A stretch of 64,000 nucleotides of DNA from Camellia lanceoleosa (taxonomy: Eukaryota > Streptophyta > Magnoliopsida > Ericales > Theaceae). Every line of letters starts with the position of its first letter. The first letter of the stretch is position 1. Below the pieces are notes generated by a model. That model saw only the letters and a list, made by a program, of their open reading frames with translations, was not told the DNA's origin and made no database searches. Shown here one piece after another: positions 22,911 through 32,487 of the stretch. The stretch is taken from assembly GCA_025200525.1 (NCBI GenBank), contig CM045763.1:154448246-154512245 (forward strand), in the 5' to 3' direction. The translations under genes and the position numbers were made by a program.

Positions 22911-23032
22911 AACTTGTTTGGTATGTCCAAAGCTTCTATTTAAAATCCTGTATGTATAATGTATAGCTTCTGTTATGAAGCTGCTACAAATGTCTGAAGT
23001 AGTCTAGAGCTCTTCTTTCACATATATATACT

Positions 23033-23479
23033 CTATGAAGCACGGACACCTCTCTGAGGGCTTTGTGCTAGTGTCGGACATGTGTCGGACACGGACACGC
23101 GGTGGACATGTGTCCGATACGCACCAGAGTGTTTTTTTTTTTTTTTGGCAGCCGGACACGTTCCGACACTTGCGGGACACGTTCGGGGGTCAATTTCAGA
23201 ATTTATGAAACATCTTTGGGGTTGATTTGTAAAAAACCAAAAATAGAACAATCTGCCCTAAGAATAGAAGAGAAAGAGAGACCTGGTTGATTTTCGGTGG
23301 TCGGTCGTTGGTCCTCGTCGCTCCTCGTCTGTCATTCGTAGCTCATTATCTAAGGTACACCTTCTTCGATCTTCTTCGTCCTTCTTCTGCTTCGATCTTC
23401 TCCTGCTTCGATCTTCTCCGTTTTTCTTCTGCTTAGATTTTCTTCTTTTTTTTCTCCGATTTTCTCTCTGTCTCAGGCG

Positions 23480-23513
<34 letters not shown>

Positions 23514-23906
23514 CACCCTCTCTGTCTCATTTTACTTTTTCTTTTATTTTATTTTTTCGTTTATATATATGCTGAGTAGTGTAGTCTGTCTCTCTCTCTC
23601 TCTCGCTCTGTCTTCTATTTTTTTTTTCCTAATTTCATTTTATATTTTCTTTTTTCTTTCTGTGCCTTTATCATTTCAGTATATATATATATTTTTTTTG
23701 TTGATTAGTTTTGTTATTTTTAATAGGGTTATTTTGTATTTTTTTTATTAACTTTTAATGATTTTTTTAATAATTTTATGACATATAATAAATAAAATTA
23801 ATTATATATATTGAATGTGTCTTAGCGTGTCGTGTACCTCATTTTTTGAAAATTTGCGTGTCCACGTGTCCGTGTTGTGTCGCATGTTCGTGTCCATGCT
23901 TCATAG
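23033..23906. mobile_element. hAT-like non-autonomous element just downstream of MKK
   Basis: Terminal inverted repeats CTATGAAGCAYGGACAC lie at both ends, with GTGTCGGACAC-type subterminal motifs. An exact 8-bp duplication TATATACT flanks it (23025-23032 and 23907-23914), the length made by hAT transposases. It is 874 bp with no coding frame. Inside are GATCTTCTYC-type degenerate repeats (about 23360-23430) and two CT tracts. It begins 122 bp past the MKK stop codon, so it may lie in or next to the 3' UTR. Confidence 0.85.
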
Positions 23907-23989
23907 TATATACTCATCTGGATACCGAGCTACTAGACTAGATTCAGTCCTTTACCTTTCCGCTTTTCCCCTACTATAATAAATAGTAA

Positions 23990-25070
23990 GGCACTTGAGT
24001 CAACTCAACAGTTTCTTCCATTCTTGAGTTCTTTCATAGCATAGAAAAGACGGGATTTTCTTCTTTCGAGCGCTTTCAGACTAGCTTTTTCAGCCTCTTT
24101 CACTGTGAACGCTTTCGATTATTAGGTCTATGATGGCAAGGTCTTTCACTTGCTGGAATACTGTTCTTGGGAACTTATTGAGGGAGATTGTTAGTATTCA
24201 TTACGGGGAAGAAAGTAGTTAGGTCTATGATGGTAAGGTCTTTCACTTGCTGGAATAATGTTCTTGGGAACTTATTGAGGGAGATTGTTAGTATTCATTA
24301 CGGGGAAGAAAGTAGTATAGTCTTTGTTCCAGTGATGCCGGAAAATTAAAATTTCAGTGGATTGCATATAGTCCTTTTAGCTGCAAAAGTGGTCTTTGGT
24401 GCCTCTTCCAGCTGCTGTCCTTGACTCTCATCCCAAGACTATGCATGGAAGTAATCTAGTAGTGAGGGCCTAATACCATATAAGAAGGAGCTAGAGGGGA
24501 AGAGCAGATAGGGAGTGAGTGGTTAGCTGGTTGCTCTGATATGAAGGAGAGTGTATAGGGTGTGGAGGAAGCAAGGGGATTCCTTGTTCCTTGCTAAAGT
24601 GGCTAAAGAGAGGATATCGAAAGGTTGGACTCGCATAGGTAGTGCTCTCATCTCAATCAAAGATCAAACTCAAGAAAAGCAATTCAAGCCCAGTACAGTA
24701 AGCGCATTCAGGAAGACGGTGTGTTAAAGCGAAAGGAAAGGACAGGACAAAGAAAGTGGGTTGGGCTAAGGAAAAGCTAGGAGCACTTAGATGAGAATGG
24801 ATTGGTATAGTCCTATCATGTTTGACCTTACTAGACTAGCAGTAGCTTTACTTCCTTTCTTTACCTTTATTATTATTAGTAAGAATGCTCGACTAATGAG
24901 CTTAGTAGCTAGCCTTCCTAGTCTGCTTTGTCTTAGTAGCTTGGTCTGCCTTGCTTGGCTTCCTGCTTTTGGTATTAATGAGCCAGCTTTACATTACTCA
25001 TCTATAGGGCACTACTGGCAAACATTAGCTCTCAGACTCAAGAAAAGTAAATGAGATCATTTGTCTTAGT
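23990..25070. other. Probable organelle-derived (mitochondrial) insertion
   Basis: Composition changes abruptly from AT-rich, poly-T-laden DNA to balanced, unique-looking sequence. It is dense in AAAGAAAG, GGAAAGGA, GAAGCAAGG and CTTCCTTTC motifs, as in plant mitochondrial intergenic DNA. It holds an 87-aa open frame (24791-25054) with two hydrophobic stretches but no recognised family. A 97-bp tandem duplication sits in it. Assignment rests on sequence texture only; no mitochondrial gene was identified. Confidence 0.4.
24123..24316 (+). repeat. Two-copy 97-bp tandem duplication
   Basis: The unit starting TAGGTCTATGATGG at 24123 recurs at 24220 with only two or three differences (for example GGCAAGG/GGTAAGG and ATACTG/ATAATG). 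The near identity implies a recent duplication, or sequence homogenised as in organelle DNA. Confidence 0.9.
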
Positions 25071-25372
25071 GAGCATTGCATGCTTTTAGTACATTAGTTT
25101 CTGTAGAAAAGCTGTTATATGGTTAGCTGATGCATGAAATGCAAATTATGCTTTTCGTTTTCTGGTTCTGGTTTTGTATTTTAATCACACCATGATTCTC
25201 AAGCTGCAACTTTTAGTAGCGGCTTAGAAGTATCTGCTCTTCCTTACGGATGAAGTACAGAAAGCAATTAAGTTCGGAGAAAAAATCCTCTCTTTTTCTA
25301 GCCCACCATTCATGTTTCCAGTGGTAGGTTGTCTGGCAGACAGCAAGATTATGGGCACATATTTGCTCCAAC

Positions 25373-25686
25373 TAGGGCTGCAAGTGAACCAAGCTGCTCA
25401 CAAGCTCAGCTCAGGCCAGACCCTTAGGCTTGTTTAATGAACGAGCTGAGTTCGAGCTGGAATAAACTTGGCCCGTTTATTATTTATTTAAATAATAGGA
25501 TAAATTACATTATTTATTTGTTGCATAATATTTAATGAGACGACCGAGCTTGATTTATTGAGCTGAACTTTTTTTTCATTATCAAGCTTTGAGTGAGCTG
25601 AACTTGAGCTTGATTTTCGATTTCGATAAACAAACAAGCCAAGCACGAGCCATACAAAGCTCGGCTCGACTCGACTTGTTCGTATA
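25373..25686. mobile_element. hAT-like MITE (GGGCTGCAAG type)
   Basis: It begins TAGGGCTGCAAGTGAACC, ends ...GACTTGTTCGTATA, and is filled with GAGCTCGGCTCGAC/GAGCTGAACTTGAGC motifs on both arms. The flanks GCTCCAAC (25365-25372) and GCTCCCAC (25687-25694) match at 7 of 8 bases, fitting a hAT duplication. This GAGC-rich pattern is common for small plant hAT elements. Confidence 0.7.
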
Positions 25687-26288
25687 GCTCCCACCATGTA
25701 CACCGGGGGTTAGAATATTCAAGTAGATGTATGAAGAGGATAAATGTGTTTTGCTTTTTGCTCTGACCTATCTAGGATGTAGACCGCACAGGTTATCTAG
25801 TATGTTTGGGTGCATGTTACCTCTCCAATCTTTAAATTTTGAATCATCTACTTATCATTCTCTTTCATATATATATATATTTTCTTTTTTCTCATAAGAC
25901 TTGAAAATTTGGTAACTAATTAGTCATTTTGGTTAGAAACCAGACTCATGAGAAAAACTTTTCTTGGAACATGAGAAAAGAAGAGCATAAGGCTTTGAGA
26001 AGACGCAGGAAACCTGTTTGGAAGGCTGAGGAAACACAACTGAAATATAGCAATTCTCAAGTCCAGAAGAGTTGGTGTGTTCTCTTCTTCATTGCGATAT
26101 TTAAGAATATGAACTTTTATATGAACTTGTAATAGCCAAATTTGAATCAAATCAGCAAACCATGATAAAGTCAATCGTACCCACATTAACTTTCCTATTT
26201 GCGTGTACAATTTTGTCATTAGTTGGGTTTGCAGGATTGTTAGTTCTGTTTTGGGATTCTAATTCTTGTTTCTTATCTCACACCACTA

Positions 26289-26445
26289 GTGTTGTATTTG
26301 GTTAGGGAATTTGAGAAGGAATTTGGAAAGGGAAAATGAAAAGGTAGGTGAAATGTAAATAATGTATACTTACATTTCACATAGTTTTACATATTTTCTC
26401 TTTCATTTTTTAAATTTCTTCTTGAATCTCCTAATCAAACACAGC
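26289..26445. mobile_element. Small MITE
   Basis: The left arm GTTGTATTTGGTTAGGGAAT plus TTGAGAAGGAATTT is matched by the reverse complement of the right arm (GCTGTGTTTGATTAGGAGAT plus TCAAGAAGAAATTT). The inverted repeats of about 37 bp enclose some 80 bp of filler. The target duplication is not clear. Confidence 0.65.
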
Positions 26446-26666
26446 GATAAATAGAACTTATTGTTACATGTGTATTAGTTTTATTGAAGTTTACCCAAAC
26501 AGAAATGATTATTGTAACCGATCCAAGTAATAAGTTATTCGAGCTTTGTTAAGATAGAAAATAAGTTTTGAAATATATTTAAATTTAGATTGTTATTCTT
26601 TTGATCCAATTTTAAACGAGTTTCAATTAAATTTAGCTCGAGTAATTTGACTTTTATACAATCTTA

Positions 26667-27257
26667 GGGAGTATTGGATAACTTAATTAATCATTTAAAA
26701 TTGAATATATTAAGTGATAATTAATTAAGTCTGTTTGATGATTATAATTAATATCATTTAAAAATTTAAGTGCCTCTTAAAATATAGGTTAAATTTTTTT
26801 TTAAAAATTAAGTCATATGAAATTACTTAATTATGATTGAGTTTATAAATATTAAACATAAGCATCGATATATACTATTATAAACTTAACACTACCATGC
26901 TACCACTATTGTTGCTGCAGCCACCATTATTGCCACTATTTCCATCACCATTGTTATTGTTTCTATAAAGACCACCATCATTTTACTATTGTTACCACCA
27001 CCACTGCCATCAATGTTATCATCACCGCCATCACCATTAATGCTATCGCTACTATCATCACCATCACCATCGTATGACTCTATCACAATCATCACAACAT
27101 AAAAATTGAAATATATAGTTTAAAAATAAGTTTCAAGTTTGATCTTATATATATTAAATAATTTATTTTTCGTTCAGTACTTAAATAAATTTAGTATTCA
27201 GTTTTTAATATTTAATTTTCAGTCTTTAATTTTTAGTTTTCAGCTTTATTAAACTCC
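26667..27257. mobile_element. Possible MITE carrying a CAY-triplet-rich core
   Basis: Ends GGAGTATTGGATAACTTAA and (reverse complement) GGAGTTTAATAAAGCTGAA are weakly inverted. The centre (26890-27085) is nearly all ACC/ATC/ACT triplets, a low-complexity run that gives artefactual open frames on both strands. Similar triplet cores occur at 35300-35510 and 47490-47700. Confidence 0.35.
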
Positions 27258-27845
27258 ACTTTAGAGTAGATACAAATTTACTAAGAAGTGGGTTGATTTT
27301 TTGTTTTTTTAGTTTTTTTGGCTATTTTAGTTTGAGGTTAAAAAGACTAGTTTGGGAAGAACTTTTTGATTTTTTTGACTTTTTGTGAGAGAAAGAATTT
27401 AATGATTATGGGTTAGATGTGATGTTTGTCTTATTGAGTTAAAAAACTTATTTTGCCTTTTTGTGACTAAAATAACCCCAAACCTACCCAATCCATTCTT
27501 TCCAAATGAAGCCTAAGATAAATTTGTTTTAAAAATAAAAATTCAATAATTTTTAAAATGTGTTTAACCTTAACTTATTTACTAAATAATAAATTGATAT
27601 TTACAGAACTTCAAATAGCTTCATTCATTTTTACATGCCTAGCACTCTTAAAATCATTTGCATGGTGGAACTCGTGTGTTTGCGTTTGTGTTTGTGTTTG
27701 TTCTATGATTTGTTATGTTGCGATGATTCGAGTGTTGTACTGTGTTTGCATTATGGTTTGTCATCTCGTAATAATTTGAATATGAGTGTAATAGGGCATA
27801 TTGTGTATGTGAGTAAGGCTTATTTTAATTTTTTTTGATTTCTTT

Positions 27846-28135
27846 GGGATCGTTTGGTTCGAATTTCCAAAAAATTTTTGGAAAAATTTCTCTACAAATG
27901 AGTTTTTAGAAAAACTCAAGCCAAACAAATTTTTTCAAATTTTTTTTTCAAAACTTGTAAACCAAACAAGTTTTCCAAACAAATTTCTCTCTCATACACA
28001 TCAAATCAATCACTTTTTCCAAAACTCTCTCTCAAAATAATTTTCCAAAACATCTTTCTAAAAAAATCAAACCAAACAACTTTTCATACTTTTTATCTCC
28101 CAAACTCATCTCCCAAACTCAAACCAAACATACCC
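27846..28135. mobile_element. MITE with GTTTGGTT inverted ends
   Basis: The left end GGGATCGTTTGGTTCGAATT and reverse complement of the right end GGGTATGTTTGGTTTGAGTT are clear imperfect inverted repeats. Between them are AAACTC/CCAAACAA-rich sequences and no coding frame. The type is Tourist- or hAT-like; the duplication is not resolved (TTT on both sides). Confidence 0.65.
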
Positions 28136-28939
28136 TTTATTTCTGAAAAAATTTATAAAAATGATATCACTTAAATAAATCAATAAACTAATTAACTGGC
28201 TTGTTTTTACCTTTCCAAAGGATGCCTAGACAGTATGGAGTAAATAGTTACTTAACCTGGAAGACTTACTTCTGTCAATAAAAGGAGCTCGAAAGTATGT
28301 TGTGCCTTCAGACTGGTTTAGAGTAATAAAAATTTTCTTAATACATGATCCTTCTTTCTTTGTGGTTACAAATTGTATGATTTTTTCTTCTTTGTGATTG
28401 TCTTTCGTTCACAGTTACAAACTTTCTTTTAAACATACTGACAAGTTGTGCAAAGAATTGTGAGGAATCAAACTAACGCTATGTGTGAATCATAAATTTA
28501 AATAGAGATCTAGAAAGAAAAATAAAAATGAAAGAAAAATTTAACTTATGTTTTATTCATATTTATCTCAATTTTTTCCTTTTCTTTTTCATTTTCAAAG
28601 GTATATCCAAAATCTTAAATAAACAGAGCCGAAGTGAAACCAAACGCTCAAAAGAAAGCTTGTGTAGTCGAGACTTGAACCAAATGGATCAATACAAAAT
28701 CCAAACGATCTATATTTACATATACCTGCATAATGTTAGTTTCAAAATAAAAAATTTGGGGAACTTACTGATAAGTTTCATATACAAAGTTTAAAATCTA
28801 TCTAATTTCAAAATAAAATACTTGCATCAATTAGTCTTATATATTTTTAATTGTTGCTAAAAAATCTTATTTTAATTTTTTTTTTTATTTTAAAAACGCT
28901 CTTACATCCCACCCCTGTCAGACTTTCGTTAAACGGTCA

Positions 28940-29110
28940 TCAGAGACTCGCCAAAATATATCAACATCATTGGAAAGTCGCCGGAATATCATTGAAAATT
29001 CGTCGGAGTATCGCTGGAATGTTATAAACGTCACCTGAAGTCGTTGGAATGTTTAGAATATTCACTGGACATCAAGAATATCGCCGGAGACTCACCAAAG
29101 TGTTTAGAAT
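28940..29110. repeat. Degenerate GTCGCCGGAATATC-type repeats
   Basis: Roughly eight diverged copies of a 15-22 bp unit (AGTCGCCGGAATATC, ATTCGTCGGAGTATC, TATCGCTGGAATGTT, AGTCGTTGGAATGTT, TATCGCCGGAGACTC) follow one another with irregular spacing. The CCGG centre decays to TCGG, CTGG or TTGG. Confidence 0.6.
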
Positions 29111-29309
29111 ATTGCCAAAAAAAGGAGAAAAATAAATTGAGAGATTAAAGTGAAAAATATAACAAAATGTGCTAAATATTGAACTGAAAGAAAGAAAGAA
29201 AAAAAAAGCCTAAGAACAACAAACAGTAACAATGAAAAAAAACATATGTTATTTTCAATTTTTGTAGGGTTCAAGCAAATAATTCCTAATATTGATCAAA
29301 CTGAAAAGT

Positions 29310-29510
29310 AAGTTTTGAAACTGTAAAATGTTAAAGTTTCAAAATATGATTCTATTAAGTATTTATCCTTATTAATCAAACTGAAAAACTTGTTATGAAA
29401 CTGCAAAATTTTATAGTTCTAAAAAATTTTTTGAAATTGCAAAATTTTACAGTTGTAAAGAATGATTCAATCCAGCACCAAAAAAATTGAAATTGTAAAA
29501 TTTTACAGTT
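29310..29510. repeat. Repeated GAAACTGCAAAATTTTAYAG motif
   Basis: Four to five copies of a roughly 21-bp AT-rich motif (TTTTGAAACTGTAAAATGTT, TATGAAACTGCAAAATTTTA, TTGAAATTGCAAAATTTTAC, TTGAAATTGTAAAATTTTAC) recur within 200 bp. Confidence 0.6.
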
Positions 29511-30627
29511 TTCACCGCCTATAATTAAAACTCGAAAACTTGTTCAAAACTTGAAAATTTTCTCCATTATAACAGGAAAATATATAGTACAAAAAAAGTA
29601 TTAAAACTAAAAGATCGAAGGAAAGAGACAGATATAAAGAGATGCTCATACTCCGACAACTGTTTTTTTGGTTTAGATCTAGCTGGATCTAACGTTGATC
29701 TACATCAGATCTGAGTAGATCTACTCATTTTATTCGTCGGAAACTCATCTCTTTCGCCATCGGTGAGCACAAAGCAAGGAGTTGGTGCTTGGTGGTCACC
29801 GGTGATTGTAGATTAGAAAGAGAGAAAAAAAAGAAAAGAAAAAAAAAAAGGAAGGCGTGGTCGTGATCGTAGCCGTCGCCGATATCAAAGAAATAGAGAT
29901 ATAGAGAAAAAGTAAGGTGTAATGAAAGATGAGAAGATAAATAGGTATAGAATTTTTGGATCTATCTAAAATATTTTAAGATTGAATAGAATACACACTT
30001 TTTAAAAAAGACTTGTGGATAATTTGCTCATAAAATTTTCTTTATATTTATAAAAAAAATATAGACTCATGGCCCAAACCCATACCTAAAGTCATTCTTC
30101 TAGTCTGATCCACTACAAGCCAGTATTCTTTAATTTTTAAATTTTCTATATTTTAAATTTAAGAAATCAGATATCAAATAAATAAATAAAATATAGTTGT
30201 ATATAAATAATTTATTAAGGGGAATCTACATGCTAAATGCAACAATTGTTGCGCATCTAATTGGGCCTATTTCAGGAACCAATTTGATAATCTAAACTAT
30301 TCACATTTTACAATATATTAAGTAAAATGTATCTATAAAAAAATCACATTAATCAAATATTAGAAACCCTTTCATAAAATCACATTTGAATGTAGTTTTA
30401 TATTTTAAATTACACTTACTATCTATTTTTTAAAATAAAAATGTGATTTGATAAAAGAGTTATCGATATCCGATCAATATTATTTGACAACACCTAGCCC
30501 ATGAAGAAAAACTTTAGCCTTGTCACGTGTCAATCGGTACTTCTGTTATTAAATTTCATCAAATATTTCTTACAATAGGATTAGACCACTTATTTTAATG
30601 TTGGAGTTTTGAAAAATAATTATAAAT

Positions 30628-31191
30628 TAGGAGTGATCATGGATCGGATTGGGTTAGGTCACATTCCATTTGCCATCTGTTTGAAATTAGGTGGATTGAA
30701 AAAAATCAATTCACATCCGTTCACTAGTTTGGTGAATGGGGATTGAACAGGTTGTTCGAATTGGTAGATGGATGCGATCGGTTTGACGGTTTAAACTTTA
30801 AAATTTTGGACATTTTTTTGAATTATAATTCATTACTTTTACATTCTCCAATAACTAGCAATTTGAAAAAATGTGTATTATTTGTCTATAATAGGCCATG
30901 GCACCATGCTTGCATATTTTTAAAGTATTGTTTCCATTTTCACAAAAATATATATTTATTATTTCTATATATTGGTACTTGTTAGCAATTCCTTTTTCAT
31001 TTTTGTTTTGAACTTCATCTACGGATGGATCGGGTTCATGCGGGTGTGAGATGATTTATCTACCATCCGAATCATATTAGCGGATTTTGAAATATTTCAT
31101 CTACATCCGTCCACGAAAAGACATGCATCTGCTCAAAATCAATCGGGTTGGATTGAATTGGTCGGGTTGAATGGATCCATGATTATCCCTA
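30628..31191. mobile_element. hAT-like MITE at the edge of the gypsy gag
   Basis: The terminal inverted repeat is TAGGRRTRATCATGGATC at both ends. Flanks TTATAAAT (30620-30627) and TTGTAAAT (31192-31199) match at 7 of 8, as for a hAT insertion. Internal CGGGTTGGATYGGGT motifs repeat on both arms. It is 564 bp with no coding capacity. Confidence 0.85.
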
Positions 31192-31245
31192 TTGTAAATA
31201 AGTAGTAAACTTTATAAATATTGATGATTAAAATCATAAAATTCT

Positions 31246-32269
31246 TCATAAAACTTGACCTTGCCTCAAGGTTTCCTTTCCAGCATTGGTTATTGGCGTA
31301 GACCCAACCGAACTTGTCATAGGATGGTTGGAATTTTGGGACATTGGACATTCTTTTACCATGTGGCCAGTCTTGCCACACCAAAAGCAGGCACTTGTCA
31401 TATAGTAACACACCCTTATGTTTCCTTCCACATTCCAGACAAGTAGGTGCAGATCTACTTCCCCGACTTGAACTGTTTGTAGATCTTGTATTTTGCTTCT
31501 TGTTCATTGAGAATGACCGGCCCTTCTTGAAATTAAACTTGAATCTTTTACCTCTCAATTCAGTTGTCAAAGCTTTGACTTGTTTCAAAGTTGCCAAGTT
31601 GGCTTTAGACATTAGCGCTCTATCTAGTACATCCACATACTTGGTTAACTTCAAAACTCCAACTCAGTCAAGCACATCCAAATTAAGGCCTCCTTCAATT
31701 TTTTTGGCCTTTTTGTAGTCCGTGTCTACCATATATAGGGCAAACTGAGCTAGTTCAGTAAATTTGGCCTCATATTCGATCACTGGCATGTTGCCTTGCT
31801 TCAACTGTTCAAATTCTGACACCTTACGATCTTGGAAGCACTGAGGAAAGTATTTTTCATAAAATATTTCATTGAATTGATTCCATGTCATAGCCCTGTT
31901 GTTATCTCGTATTAACATCGACCAACGCCTTGCTTCTTCTTTCAACGTATAGGTAGCCAACAAAACCTTCTGAGTCTCGGTACATGGGAACACTTCAAAT
32001 AATTTTTTTTGTCCCAAGCATCCAAGTTTTAGCCTTCAGTGGTTCAATACCACCTGAAAAGTCGGTGGCTTCATCTTACTAAACTTATGAGTCAAACTGA
32101 TGATGTAATTGTTCACTGACTCAACTTGTACCAGAGAATGTGGAAGGGGTAATGATTGTTGCCTTTGTTGTTGTCTCATGGACTTAGTGAGAGCTTCTAG
32201 CATTCGTTCCATTTGGTCTATTCGGGCATCAGAGGATTTAGTTAAATCATTACTTTTTGTTCTCTCCAT
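31246..32269 (-). pseudogene. gag: gypsy gag (frameshifted, truncated)
   Basis: Three pieces in shifted frames: 32269-32036 (N-terminal, Gln-rich), 32017-31664 (the Retrotrans_gag domain with FNEIFYEKYFPQC and FEQLKQGNMPVIEYEAKFTE) and 31654-31246. The last holds an intact CCHC knuckle CFWCGKTGHMVKEC (about 31418-31377), but reached through a further frame change. Breaks lie near 32030, 31660 and 31430. Family role: capsid and nucleocapsid. The protein could not be made as one chain. Confidence 0.85.
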
Positions 32270-32472
32270 TTGCTATAGGTAAACAGATCAATAATAAATA
32301 TAGGCAAGCAATTCTTTTATAGTTTTCACAGTGTTTAGTTTCATTTCATTTCATATTGTTTCATTTATGTCATATAATTACACACACACTCACACATACT
32401 AATGTAATGTCCCGAATTCTTTTCTAGGACATCCTATAGCTTTTATGGATTTGTGCGTGCGGTATAATTCGT

Positions 32473-32484
32473 GCTCTGCTACCA
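32473..32484 (-). other. Primer binding site (initiator tRNA-Met)
   Basis: On the minus strand TGGTAGCAGAGC matches the plant LTR primer site TGGTATCAGAGC at 11 of 12 bases, three bases after the LTR end. It sets the element's orientation. Confidence 0.85.
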
Positions 32485-32487
32485 CTC

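Larger units (their letters stand above)
28136..30627. other. Intergenic region with unusual short-repeat clusters
   Basis: No convincing gene. Three local patterns stand out: degenerate TCGCCGGAATATC repeats at about 28940-29110, several GAAACTGYAAAATTTTAYAG repeats at about 29310-29510, and a dense GATCT cluster at about 29675-29730. The remainder is AT-rich. Confidence 0.65.

Noticed and set aside
24791..25054. 87-aa hydrophobic frame as a gene
   Set aside because: Unrecognised, within a probable organelle-derived block; kept only as a note.
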